From contig CAZWBR010000024.1 of assembly GCA_964632305.1 (NCBI GenBank), positions 1 through 59,324 on the forward strand: a stretch of 59,324 nt of DNA. Direction: 5' to 3'. Under the pieces are notes generated by a model. That model was not told the DNA's origin. It did not search any database and saw nothing but the letters and a program-made list of their open reading frames with translations. Position numbers and translations under genes: made by a program. Numbering within the stretch: position 1 is the first letter of the stretch; every line of letters begins with the position of its first letter. Origin of the DNA: CAZWBR01 sp964632305. GTDB taxonomy: Bacteria; Bacteroidota; Bacteroidia; Bacteroidales; Prolixibacteraceae. Positions 7,822 to 16,627 of this stretch are shown one piece after another.

Positions 7822-9477
7822 ATGACAAAAAGCGCTTTACAGATTGAGCGGGCGAAATATTCGCCAAAACTTCCCAAGGCCCTGCAGGGATCAGTAAAAG
7901 TTGTCGCAGGCAAAAACACTGAGTCAATTGCTGATCAGGACGATATCCGCAAATTATTTCCGAACACCTACGGAATGCCATTGATCACCCTGGAAGAAGG
8001 GGGTGCACAAAGCCAGTTCCCGGCTATCAATGTTGCCGTAATTCTCTCGGGCGGTCAGGCTCCCGGCGGTCATAATGTCATTTCCGGCATTTTTGACGGA
8101 CTCAAGAAATTAAATCCAGCCAATAAATTATATGGCTTTCTTGGGGGCCCCGGCGGTTTGGTCGAGCATAAATACCAGGAACTAACCGCTGAAATTATCG
8201 ACGAATATCGCAATACCGGTGGTTTTGACATTATCGGATCGGGCCGTACAAAACTCGAAGAAACTGCCCAGTTCGATAAAGGGATTGAGATCTGCAACAA
8301 ATTAGGCATCAAAGCCCTTGTCATCATTGGCGGTGACGACTCCAACACCAATGCATGTGTCCTTGCCGAATATTACCTTCAGAAAAAAACCGGGATACAG
8401 GTGATCGGTTGCCCCAAGACGATTGACGGTGACCTGAAAAACGAAATGATCGATACCTCATTTGGTTTTGATACCGCCTGTAAAGTATATTCTGAACTGA
8501 TTGGCAACATCATGCGTGATGCCAACTCGGCAAAAAAATACTGGCACTTTATCAAACTGATGGGACGTTCGGCTTCGCATATCGGTCTTGAATGCGCCCT
8601 TCAAACCCAACCCAATGTTTGCCTTATCTCCGAGGAGGTTGCCGAAAAAGCCCAGACGCTTGAGCAGATCGTAAACGACCTGGCCAACGCAGTTGCCAGA
8701 CGTGCAGCGAATGGTGAAAACTTCGGGGTTGTGCTGGTACCGGAAGGATTAATTGAATTTATCCCAGAGATGAAAGTGCTGATCTCCGAACTCAACGATA
8801 TGTTGGCCGAAGGTCATGATACTGCCGAGAAATTCAAATCCATCAGCAACGATGCCGAAAAGAGTAAATTTGTCATTGCCAATCTGTCAAAAGAATCGGC
8901 AAAAGTATTTGCCTCTTTGCCTGCAGGAATTGCTCACCAATTGACCTTAGACCGCGACCCTCACGGCAACGTACAGGTTTCCAGGATTGAAACCGAACGA
9001 TTATTAATCGAAATGGTTGAAATCCGTCTGAAAGAGATGAAAAAAGCCGGTCAATTCAAAGGAAAATTCTCATCACAAAACCACTTCTTCGGATATGAAG
9101 GACGCTGTGCCGCCCCATCTAACTTCGATGCCGACTATTGCTATTCATTAGGTTATACCGCATCAGTTCTGATTGCTGATGGCAAATCCGGTTACATGTC
9201 TTCTGTCAGAAACACCACCGCTCCGGCGAACGAATGGATTGCCGGTGGAGTTCCGATCACCATGATGATGAATATGGAACGTCGTCACGGACACATGAAA
9301 CCCGTTATCCAAAAGGCGCTGGTTCGTTTGGATGGCGCACCATTCAAGGCTTTTGCGGCTAAACGTGACGAATGGGCAGTTAAAACATCCTTCGTCTATC
9401 CAGGTCCTATTCAATACTGGGGACCAAGTGTTGTTTGCGATGCTCCTACCAAAACGCTTCAGATCGAGAAAGCATAA
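7822..9477 (+). CDS. pfp: Diphosphate--fructose-6-phosphate 1-phosphotransferase
   Basis: This enzyme interconverts fructose 6-phosphate + PPi and fructose 1,6-bisphosphate + Pi, a reversible glycolytic step that saves ATP. The 551-residue length fits the long plant/Bacteroidota-type PPi-PFK. Motifs seen are SGGQAPGGHN near the N-terminus, GGDDSNTNA at about 170-178, and PKTIDGDLKN at about 197-206. Asp after GGD (GGDD instead of GGDG) together with Lys in PKTIDGD is the known signature of PPi over ATP use. It is monocistronic, with its own promoter and a strong terminator shared with rsmE. PPi-dependent glycolysis fits a fermentative anaerobe (inference). Confidence 0.95.
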   Translation: MTKSALQIERAKYSPKLPKALQGSVKVVAGKNTESIADQDDIRKLFPNTYGMPLITLEEGGAQSQFPAINVAVILSGGQAPGGHNVISGIFDGLKKLNPANKLYGFLGGPGGLVEHKYQELTAEIIDEYRNTGGFDIIGSGRTKLEETAQFDKGIEICNKLGIKALVIIGGDDSNTNACVLAEYYLQKKTGIQVIGCPKTIDGDLKNEMIDTSFGFDTACKVYSELIGNIMRDANSAKKYWHFIKLMGRSASHIGLECALQTQPNVCLISEEVAEKAQTLEQIVNDLANAVARRAANGENFGVVLVPEGLIEFIPEMKVLISELNDMLAEGHDTAEKFKSISNDAEKSKFVIANLSKESAKVFASLPAGIAHQLTLDRDPHGNVQVSRIETERLLIEMVEIRLKEMKKAGQFKGKFSSQNHFFGYEGRCAAPSNFDADYCYSLGYTASVLIADGKSGYMSSVRNTTAPANEWIAGGVPITMMMNMERRHGHMKPVIQKALVRLDGAPFKAFAAKRDEWAVKTSFVYPGPIQYWGPSVVCDAPTKTLQIEKA

Positions 9478-9503
9478 TCGATTGCTTGAATACAAAACGA
9501 AAC

Positions 9504-9536
9504 AAAAGGCCGGACGGTATTACTGTCCGGCCTTTT
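9504..9536. terminator. Bidirectional terminator between pfp and rsmE
   Basis: A perfect 12 bp stem (AAAAGGCCGGAC at 9504-9515 with GTCCGGCCTTTT at 9525-9536) encloses a 9 nt loop. The A and T runs at its two ends let it serve both converging genes. It overlaps the rsmE stop codon by two bases. Confidence 0.85.
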
Positions 9537-10236
9537 ATTCATTGACCAGATGAACAGTATGGCAAGCAACCACCCCTGCCGTCTCCGTCCTTAATCGCGA
9601 ATCGCCCAGTGAAACCGGTACAAATCCGGCATCCACTGCCAATTTAATCTCCTCCTTCGAAAAATCGCCCTCAGGACCAATCAAGATTAACACCTCTTTT
9701 TTGGGGGTAATCTGATATTTAAACAACTTGCGCTCTCCCTCCTCGCAGTGTGCAATACACTTCTCTCCATTAAACGCCCTGTTAAGCAACATTTTAAAGG
9801 GGATTGCCTCAGACAAGACCGGCATATAGGCTTTATACGATTGCTTCATTGCAGCAACCGCTACTTTCTCCAAACGCTCTAACTTGATCTCCTTACGCTC
9901 TGAATGCTGGCAAATGATAGGGATTATCTCATCCACACCTATTTCTGTCGCCTTCTCAAGAAACCACTCAAAACGATCCATATTCTTGGTAGGAGCAATA
10001 GCTATGATAATTCTAAAATCACGCTTTCCATATTCCCTCGTTTCAGAGATAATCTGTAAAACACAAGCCTTGTGATTTGCATCAGTGATTTTTGCCTCAA
10101 ACAAGGAACCTTTTCCATCAATCAAATGAACAAGATCACCTTCCTTTAATCGCAACACTTTTATACAATGCTTTGACTCCTCATTGTTTAATCTATAAGT
10201 AAGTCCCTGTAAATCCGGAGTATAAAATAACTGCAT
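9535..10236 (-). CDS. rsmE: 16S rRNA (uracil(1498)-N(3))-methyltransferase
   Basis: RsmE methylates N3 of U1498 in 16S rRNA using S-adenosylmethionine. The protein has an N-terminal PUA-like part (MQLFYTPDL..., with HCIKVLRLKEGDLV) and a C-terminal SPOUT methyltransferase domain. The knotted SAM-binding motifs are visible as LILIGPEGDFSKEE and LGDSRLRTETAG. The frame is open 16 codons further upstream, but ATG at 10236 gives the family's usual N-terminus (233 residues) and is chosen here. It converges on pfp across a shared terminator. Confidence 0.95.
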   Translation of the reverse strand: MQLFYTPDLQGLTYRLNNEESKHCIKVLRLKEGDLVHLIDGKGSLFEAKITDANHKACVLQIISETREYGKRDFRIIIAIAPTKNMDRFEWFLEKATEIGVDEIIPIICQHSERKEIKLERLEKVAVAAMKQSYKAYMPVLSEAIPFKMLLNRAFNGEKCIAHCEEGERKLFKYQITPKKEVLILIGPEGDFSKEEIKLAVDAGFVPVSLGDSRLRTETAGVVACHTVHLVNE

Positions 10237-10675
10237 GATTGTAACATTTAATGAGTTAAAATAACCAATTTCAGAGGATACCATGTATTATCTCAAACAT
10301 TGCTTATTATTCAGATAAACAAAAAAACTGACAACAACATAATAAAGGTAATAAACAGGTCAAATTCTTCCCCTGAAAATCGAACTAAAAATATTCTATT
10401 TTCTATAAAAAATAAAGTTTAACCATGCCAAAGATGGCATAATTGTTGATGTGAACATAACGCTTAATTTTTTGCACTTCTGTATTTTGAAGCCAGACAA
10501 AAGGATTTTCACTGATCTCTTTGATATTTATTATTTTTTATTAAATTGCAGTTGTTAATTTATTTTAATTTTCTATAAGAAAAAATTGGTTTAGGATTTA
10601 AAAAGTTGTTAATTTGCGATGTGAAATTGAACTTAATATAAAAGCTCATATATCGATTACTAAAAATTATTGTTT
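10237..10675. other. AT-rich intergenic region upstream of the OmpA-family gene
   Basis: This 439 bp holds no supported gene. It carries the ompA-type promoter (10586-10616) and a small inverted repeat ATGCCA-AAGA-TGGCAT at 10425-10440, which could be a protein-binding site. It is also the divergent promoter region of rsmE. Confidence 0.5.
10586..10616 (+). promoter_or_regulatory. Putative promoter of the OmpA-family gene
   Basis: TTG at 10586-10588 and TTAATTTG at 10609-10616 are separated by 20 bp. The -7 box matches TAnnTTTG at 7 of 8 positions. The leader to the ATG is about 50 nt and very A-rich, typical of strongly expressed Bacteroidota outer-membrane proteins. Confidence 0.5.
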
Positions 10676-11842
10676 ATGAAAAAACTTAGCTTAATTGCGT
10701 TAGCCTTATTCTCATGCTACGCCTTCGCTAGTGCCCAGGAAAAGGACACCAGCGAACCTTACAAAAAATGGGAGATCGGAGTCAATGCGGGCGTTGCCAA
10801 TTATACAGGTGGATATAACATGTATAAAGATGCTCGTTTCAACCATTTTAATCACTGGGACAGTGATATGAACCTTGGATTGGGTTTGTTTGTAAAAAAG
10901 AATTTCTCTCACGTTTTTGCAGTTGAAGCTGCCTGGAATACCGCGAACCTTACTGGTTCATGGGATTGGAATACAAATGCCGGTACTCCTGACTTTAAAA
11001 CAGGTATCAACGAATTTGATTTGAATACGGTTTGGAACATTAACAATCTATTCTCTAAAAACAAATTCGATCGTAAAGTATACTGGTATGCCAAATTGGG
11101 AGTTGGTGGAACTAATGTCAAGCTGAAAGATGCTGTCGACACTGACGACAAATCTTTCAAAGTGTTGACTATTCCTGTTGGGACCGGTGTAGCTTTCCGT
11201 TTGAGTGACAATGTTAAACTGAATGTTGGAACTCAATGGAGCTGGGTTAACACTGACAAACTTGATGGCCGTTACAGCCGTGGTATCGTACAGGATCCTG
11301 ATCGTGCAGTGGCTGATGTTCGCGAAACTTACCTCTACACTCACGCTGGTTTGGCTTATACTTTCGGAAAGAAGAAAGAGAAACCTGCTCCTGTAGTTGA
11401 AGCTCCGAAACCGGAACCGAAACCGGAACCAAAACCGGAACCAAAACCAGAGGTAAAACCTGCTCCTGCTCCTGCTCCAAAACCTGCTGTCATTGGCAAT
11501 GTTTACAAAGTCTACTTTGGATTTGACAAATGGGATCTTTCCAGCGAATCAATCGCAGAACTTGATCGTTTGGCTAAGGACATGTTGGAAAACCCATCAG
11601 TTGATGTTGAAGTTAAATCACACACTGACAGCCGTGGTCCTGCAAGCTATAACATGAAGCTTTCTGAAAAGAGGGGTAAATCAGTAATCGATTACCTGAC
11701 CAGCAAAGGTGTTAACGCATCCAGAATCAATGCACAGGCATTCGGCGAAACTCAATTGGTTAACGGATGTGCTGATGGCGTTAAATGTTCAAATGCTGAA
11801 CACGCTAAGAACCGTAGAACTGAAACAATTATCGTTGAATAA
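10676..11842 (+). CDS. OmpA family outer-membrane protein
   Basis: This is a 388-residue protein that anchors the outer membrane to peptidoglycan. It has a Sec signal peptide (about 1-20, ending FASAQ), an N-terminal beta-barrel-like region to about residue 225 ending in aromatic-rich strands, and a Pro/Glu/Lys-rich linker with repeated KPEP units followed by APAPAPKP. The C-terminal OmpA domain (about 273-388) contains YFGFDKWDL and the peptidoglycan-binding region HTDSRGPASYNMKLSEKRG. A TTG two codons upstream is open but ATG at 10676 starts the signal peptide. Codons are strikingly uniform, suggesting high expression. A very strong terminator follows. Confidence 0.94.
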   Translation: MKKLSLIALALFSCYAFASAQEKDTSEPYKKWEIGVNAGVANYTGGYNMYKDARFNHFNHWDSDMNLGLGLFVKKNFSHVFAVEAAWNTANLTGSWDWNTNAGTPDFKTGINEFDLNTVWNINNLFSKNKFDRKVYWYAKLGVGGTNVKLKDAVDTDDKSFKVLTIPVGTGVAFRLSDNVKLNVGTQWSWVNTDKLDGRYSRGIVQDPDRAVADVRETYLYTHAGLAYTFGKKKEKPAPVVEAPKPEPKPEPKPEPKPEVKPAPAPAPKPAVIGNVYKVYFGFDKWDLSSESIAELDRLAKDMLENPSVDVEVKSHTDSRGPASYNMKLSEKRGKSVIDYLTSKGVNASRINAQAFGETQLVNGCADGVKCSNAEHAKNRRTETIIVE

Positions 11843-11861
11843 TCAGTTTGCAGTATCAAAT

Positions 11862-11896
11862 AAAAAAACGCCTCAGGAATCCTGAGGCGTTTTTTA
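11862..11896 (+). terminator. Strong terminator after the OmpA-family gene
   Basis: ACGCCTCAGG (11868-11877) pairs perfectly with CCTGAGGCGT (11881-11890) around a 3 nt loop. The flanking A and T tracts extend the stem to about 15 bp and give U runs in both directions. Confidence 0.92.
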
Positions 11897-12267
11897 TTGA
11901 CCGTTTGGGTTTATTAATTATTGAACTTACCTGAGGAATAACGTCTCTTCTGTCTCCTTCCTTTTCTCTTTTCATATCTGATTCCCGTAACCTGCTTTAA
12001 AGATTCGTTCCTTAACTCAAGCTATTTTAATACTTCAAGACTCTAAGACGAATCATATGAACTGGCCCTCCCGGACCTGAAACAACTCCTAAAATCACTA
12101 TTCCATTTAAATGCTTCAGGCTTTTAATCCAATATCTTCAACATCTCCCCGGATTACTGTAAAGAAACATACCGGAGAACCAGACACAACGAACATAACA
12201 CCGTCATAATACAAAGATAAAAGCGGAGTAAAAGAATCTCAAACAAATGAAGATGAATATCAGGGCA
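11897..12267. other. Intergenic region with a possible gene remnant
   Basis: No complete gene is supported. On the minus strand a frame with no start codon ends at 11914-11916 and encodes a strongly basic tail (KRKGRRQKRRYSSGKFNN). It ends about 20 bp before the hairpin at 11868-11890, which could terminate it. Upstream the frame closes after about 33 codons. This could be the decayed end of an RNA-binding protein or chance. Confidence 0.3.
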
Positions 12268-12294
12268 TAAAAAAAGACCACCGTAAGGGTGGCC
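12267..12294 (-). terminator. Terminator of the uxaBA operon
   Basis: Read leftward, GGCCACC (12288-12294) pairs with GGTGGTC (12276-12282, one mismatch) around CTTAC, followed by a run of seven T (12269-12275). It lies 40 bp beyond the uxaA stop. Confidence 0.8.
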
Positions 12295-12333
12295 CTAATT
12301 TATGATAGAAAAGTCAATTGCTTTCGTTTAGGA

Positions 12334-13821
12334 TTACAATGTCACTCCGGATTTAAATATCGCCATTTCACGGAAACCAGCCTTCTCATGATTCAACAAC
12401 TCCCCACTGGCAACTTTAATGACATACTCAATAAATTCCTCAGTCAGTGTTGTCATGGTCTTACCATAGAGCAACTGACCGGCATTAAAATCGATCCAAT
12501 GTCGTTTCATCTCGTATAGAGAATTATTGGTTGAAATTTTCATCGTCGGAACGAAGCTGCCAAATGGTGTCCCTCGACCGGTTGTGAACAGCACCATCTG
12601 ACACCCACTGAAAGCTAAGGCAGAACTTGCCACTAAATCATTTCCGGGTGCTGAGAGTAGATTTAATCCATCCTTACGGATCCGCTCACCATATTTTAAA
12701 ACATCAACTACAGTTGCATTACCACATTTTTGGGTACAACCCAACGATTTTTCTTCCAGAGTTGTTATTCCACCAGCCTTATTCCCGGGGGAAGGATTTT
12801 CATAAATGGGCTGCTTATAAGTGGTGAAATAGTCTTTAAAATCATTGATCAGGTCCACTGTACGTGAAAACACTTCCTGATTCGCGGCCCTCTCCATTAA
12901 AAGGTTCTCGGCTCCAAACATCTCCGGGACCTCAGTCAATACAGTCGTTCCGCCTGCTGCAATCAGGTAATCTGAAAAAGAACCAAGCAACGGATTGGCA
13001 GTGATTCCAGAAAAACCATCAGATCCACCACATTTTAACCCTATCCTCAATTTGGATATCGGGACCTCGACCCTTTTGTCGTTCTGCATCTCACTGTACA
13101 GTTCCGTTAAGAGACTGACCCCTTCGGCAATCTCATCTCCAACTTCCTGTGCTTTTAAAAAACGAACCCGACGTTTATCAAAATCCCCTAAGGCAGCCCG
13201 GAACTCTTCCATCTGAAGATTCTCACAACCCAGGCTTAGCACCAAGACTCCGCCAGCATTGGGGTGTTTAACCAAATCGGCCAGTGCTGTTTTGGTGTTT
13301 TGGTGATCATCTCCTAACTGGGAACAGCCGTAGTTATGCTTGAATACTTCAATATTGTCAATATTTTTGGGATTAATCAACGTTTTAAAACGATCGATAA
13401 TCTGTTGAGCCTGACCATTGACACAACCCACCGTCGGTACAACCCATATTTCATTTCTAACCCCAACTTCACCATTCGAGCGAACATACCCTTTAAATGT
13501 CTTATGAGTATTGACAGAATGAATCTCCCGAAGCTTTTGATTAAACTCATAGGATAGCGTACCTGAAAGATTGGTTTTCAGATTTTGAGAATGAACATGT
13601 GCGCCACGTTCAACATTTTCAATCACATGTCCTATTGGCTCGCCATATTTGATCACATTTTCATTGACGTCAAGGGTAGTTAGTGCAACTTTATGTCCTA
13701 CCGGAATATCGTCAATTATTTCAATCTCCTGATGGTCGATAATAACTTTGCTTCCTTTGTCAACTGCAACCAAGGCAACAGCAACATTATCTTTCGGATT
13801 TATCTTTATAAATTTATCCAT
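12334..13821 (-). CDS. uxaA: Altronate dehydratase
   Basis: UxaA removes water from D-altronate to give 2-keto-3-deoxygluconate in galacturonate catabolism. The 495-residue protein has the N-terminal SAF-like domain (about 1-95, with GHVIENVERGAHVHSQN) and the large catalytic domain with conserved cysteines in PTVGCVNGQAQ, YGCSQLGDDH, LSLGCENLQ and GLKCGGSDGFSGITANP, which bind iron in this family. Length is full. It follows uxaB by 73 bp on the same strand, so the two consecutive steps of the pathway are in one operon with a terminator after uxaA. Confidence 0.96.
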   Translation of the reverse strand: MDKFIKINPKDNVAVALVAVDKGSKVIIDHQEIEIIDDIPVGHKVALTTLDVNENVIKYGEPIGHVIENVERGAHVHSQNLKTNLSGTLSYEFNQKLREIHSVNTHKTFKGYVRSNGEVGVRNEIWVVPTVGCVNGQAQQIIDRFKTLINPKNIDNIEVFKHNYGCSQLGDDHQNTKTALADLVKHPNAGGVLVLSLGCENLQMEEFRAALGDFDKRRVRFLKAQEVGDEIAEGVSLLTELYSEMQNDKRVEVPISKLRIGLKCGGSDGFSGITANPLLGSFSDYLIAAGGTTVLTEVPEMFGAENLLMERAANQEVFSRTVDLINDFKDYFTTYKQPIYENPSPGNKAGGITTLEEKSLGCTQKCGNATVVDVLKYGERIRKDGLNLLSAPGNDLVASSALAFSGCQMVLFTTGRGTPFGSFVPTMKISTNNSLYEMKRHWIDFNAGQLLYGKTMTTLTEEFIEYVIKVASGELLNHEKAGFREMAIFKSGVTL

Positions 13822-13894
13822 GTTGAACCTATTAGCTTATACTCCAAATCCTCACAACCATAAGTTATCCAATTTTTTAGAATAACCTTCCCAA

Positions 13895-15376
13895 TCACGA
13901 CATTTTCATTAACGGATTTTGCTCATCAAGAACAGCTTTTACTGCCTTCTTCATGCCAACCTGTTCGATCAGGAACAGATAACAAGTAACCGAAATCGTT
14001 AGATTCGGAACGCTATTCAGATCTTGTTTCCAAATCTTCTCCAGTTTTAGCACCTTCTCCACTAATTTGTAAATTGAAATAGGCCTTCCATCGCATTCTG
14101 CCCATGCTCCCTTGTAAAAATCAAGGATCCATTGGTCATCCTGAACTTTATAGGATACACCGTTCGACTCCCCTTTAAAATAAGCGATCATTGCAGCCAG
14201 TGAGAAAACCACCTTCTGAGGCAACATACCGTGTGTCTTGTAGAAACTAAGCAGTGTTGGCAGGTTACGGGTCTCCCACTTTGACATTGCATTCAACGCG
14301 ATGCTTTGCCATTGATGTCTGATATAGGGATTTCTAAAACGCTCCAATATTTTACTGGCAAATGTTTTCAGATCCTTTTCGCTACCGTCAAGAATTGGAA
14401 GGACCTCATCATATACAAGCTCCTTCATAAAGGTTCCCACATCAAGGTGTTCAAATGCTTCGCGAACTGTTTCCATCCCGCTAAGGTAGGATACCGCATA
14501 ACTCCCGGTATGACAACCATTCAAAACCAGCACTTTTTGTTCACGGAACTTGGTCATATCTTTGACAAACTTTACTTCTAAACCTGCCTTCTCCGCGGGG
14601 AATTCTCTTTGAACCCATTCCGGGGCTTCGATCACCCATAAGTGAAAATACTCACCTACAACAACCAGGTTATCTTCATAGCCCAATTCTTGCTGTATCT
14701 CCTTAATCTCATCTTTGGGAAAACCGGGAACAATCCGATCGACTAATGAATTACAGAACGCACAGGATTGCTGGACCCACTGAATGAACTCAGGCTCAAG
14801 CTTCCAGTTCGCCGCATGTTGAAGTACATATTTTTTAAGGAAGTCTGCATTCCGATCAATCAATTCGCAACAGATAATAATTAACCCTTTTGCCGGATCA
14901 CCATTAAAGGTTTTATACCGCTGATAGAGCAAGGACGTCATCTTTCCCGGGTAAGAGACCTGGGGTTGCATATCCAAACGATCGTTTTCATCAAAAGAGA
15001 TTCCGGCTTCAGTAGTATTGGACACAATAAATCGCAGTTCAGGACTATTAATCACTTTTTGATATTCCTCATACTGAGTATAGGGGTTTAAACCGCGTGT
15101 TATGCTATCAACCATAGTAAACTCTTTAATCGGCTGACCATCTTTAATCCCTTTAAGATAAACATGGTAAAGACCATCCTGTTGGTTGATCATATCAACC
15201 ATACCTCTTTCAATAGGTTGTACCACGACAACCCCACTATTGAAACCGGCTTCCCGGTTCATCTTAGCGACCATCCAATCAACAAACGCACGAAGAAAAT
15301 TTCCCTCACCAAATTGCAGAATTCTCTCGGGATAAACCGGTAGATTCTCAACAGTAGTCCTGTTCAGTTTTTTCAT
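13895..15376 (-). CDS. uxaB: Tagaturonate reductase (altronate oxidoreductase)
   Basis: UxaB reduces D-tagaturonate to D-altronate with NADH, the step before UxaA. The 493-residue protein belongs to the polyol-specific long-chain dehydrogenase family. The nucleotide-binding start QFGEGNFLRAFVDWM lies at about 21-35, and the family catalytic pattern K-x4-N-x2-H is seen as K281, N286, H289 (KVLVLNGCH). It is first in the operon, preceded by a good leftward promoter and a small palindrome in the leader (15405-15418). Uronate isomerase (uxaC) and the KDG genes are not in this window. The pathway indicates pectin or galacturonate use. Confidence 0.95.
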   Translation of the reverse strand: MKKLNRTTVENLPVYPERILQFGEGNFLRAFVDWMVAKMNREAGFNSGVVVVQPIERGMVDMINQQDGLYHVYLKGIKDGQPIKEFTMVDSITRGLNPYTQYEEYQKVINSPELRFIVSNTTEAGISFDENDRLDMQPQVSYPGKMTSLLYQRYKTFNGDPAKGLIIICCELIDRNADFLKKYVLQHAANWKLEPEFIQWVQQSCAFCNSLVDRIVPGFPKDEIKEIQQELGYEDNLVVVGEYFHLWVIEAPEWVQREFPAEKAGLEVKFVKDMTKFREQKVLVLNGCHTGSYAVSYLSGMETVREAFEHLDVGTFMKELVYDEVLPILDGSEKDLKTFASKILERFRNPYIRHQWQSIALNAMSKWETRNLPTLLSFYKTHGMLPQKVVFSLAAMIAYFKGESNGVSYKVQDDQWILDFYKGAWAECDGRPISIYKLVEKVLKLEKIWKQDLNSVPNLTISVTCYLFLIEQVGMKKAVKAVLDEQNPLMKMS

Positions 15377-15404
15377 TATATGTTTTTAATTATTATAAAA
15401 CCAA

Positions 15405-15418
15405 CGTGTCCGTACACG
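15405..15418. promoter_or_regulatory. Candidate operator in the uxaB leader
   Basis: CGTGT-CCGT-ACACG is a perfect 5 bp inverted repeat just downstream of the predicted uxaB -7 element, where a repressor would block initiation. The uxaB start is 29 bp away. A LacI- or GntR-type hexuronate regulator is plausible but no regulator gene is in the window. Confidence 0.35.
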
Positions 15419-15428
15419 GGGGACGGTA

Positions 15429-15457
15429 CAAATCTATGAATACATTATAAGATTCAA
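15429..15457 (-). promoter_or_regulatory. Putative promoter of uxaBA
   Basis: Read leftward, TTG (15455-15457, within TTTTG) is followed by 18 bp and a perfect TAGATTTG (15429-15436). Confidence 0.55.
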
Positions 15458-15623
15458 AAACCAAGACAAAAAACAAATTTCCTATAGATCAACACGCCAA
15501 ACACTTACATGCCACATTGTAAATTAATTAATAAAAAATTAATATTCTCCTTCTGATCGCTAAAAACAGACTTGAATTAAACTCATTATTCCTACCTTTA
15601 AACCTGCATACTTAAAACTGATC

Positions 15624-16169
15624 ATGGTTTATATAATTACCGGAGGACCCGGTTTTGGAAAATCAGTGTTGATTGACCTTCTTGCGCAAAAAGGCTTCAG
15701 GATTGGGAACGAATCAGCGAGGGAGATTATCGCGGAACAAATGATTTCCGGGGGCGAGGCCTTGCCCTGGAAAAATATCAGTCTCTTCGAAGAATTGGTG
15801 GCCTCACAAAGAATCGGGTTTCTGGAAAGCATTCCCGACCACGAGATTGCTTTCAGCGATCGGGGTCTGCCCGATCAGGTCGCCTATTCCTGGTATAAAG
15901 GGAAGAAAGAATCGCTGTTCCTGTCCGAGGCAGTGAAATTCTACAATTACGCTCCCCTGGTTTTTATTACTCCGCCGTGGAAAGACATCTATACAAATGA
16001 CGACATTCGTAAGGAATCATTTGAGCAGGCCACCGAAATACATTCGTTTATTATTAAAGCTTATCAATCGCTTGGTTATACCCTAATCGATCTGCCACTA
16101 ATTTCACCTGATGAACGGATCGAATTTATCATGCAAACCATTAATTATCCCAATAGCTTAAATAAATAA
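15624..16169 (+). CDS. AAA family P-loop ATPase of the AAA_28 type
   Basis: This is a 181-residue protein resembling the predicted ATPase family AAA_28. The Walker A GGPGFGKS is at about residues 7-14, SFSDRGLPD-like acidic segment (AFSDRGLPDQ) lies mid-protein, and the C-terminal half is helical. Members are small soluble nucleoside-triphosphatases with poorly known roles, and some resemble kinases. It stands alone, with a TACCTTTA box (near-match to TAnnTTTG) shortly upstream and more than 450 bp without a gene downstream. Function is not assigned. Confidence 0.8.
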   Translation: MVYIITGGPGFGKSVLIDLLAQKGFRIGNESAREIIAEQMISGGEALPWKNISLFEELVASQRIGFLESIPDHEIAFSDRGLPDQVAYSWYKGKKESLFLSEAVKFYNYAPLVFITPPWKDIYTNDDIRKESFEQATEIHSFIIKAYQSLGYTLIDLPLISPDERIEFIMQTINYPNSLNK

Positions 16170-16627
16170 ACTATTTAACCTTAGAAATTTACAGAATGGA
16201 GCCATCGAAACCACGGGCCATCGGCAGTTCCATCTGTTCTTAAACCATATTAACAGGAAAGGACTATCGAAAAACGGCAATCATTCCTAAACAAAGGATG
16301 ATTCAACACTTTTTCAGGGTGATATAATTACCAATACCGGCAGAAATAAACGAATCGCCATTCCTTTATTTTAACCCAAAAGGTGACGTGTATGACAATA
16401 GATAAAAAACAAATTAAATACTAATCCTGTAACCTTCTGTAAAATGCTAATTTTAAACAACAAAGTTTTACTTCATTCTATTCCGCCACCATATCGAAAT
16501 CAGGACAAATCGTTAATTTAATTTTAAAATAAAAGCTAAACGTAAAAAATCGAGCTAATTCCTCCTAAATTCGATTGTTTTTTGTGATATTTGCCACTTA
16601 AAATTACCTCATCAAATTCATTTTCTT
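16170..16627. other. Intergenic region upstream of serA
   Basis: This 458 bp is AT-rich. I see no supported gene or strong hairpin. A weak GATATTTG box at 16586-16593 could be part of the serA promoter, but no matching -33 element is present. Confidence 0.4.

Noticed and set aside
11914..12012. Short basic protein ending KRRYSSGKFNN on the minus strand
   Set aside because: No start codon and only about 33 codons; may be a remnant, so it is mentioned only within the intergenic entry.
16170..16627. Hidden small gene upstream of serA
   Set aside because: Stops occur often in all frames, and there is no protein-like stretch.
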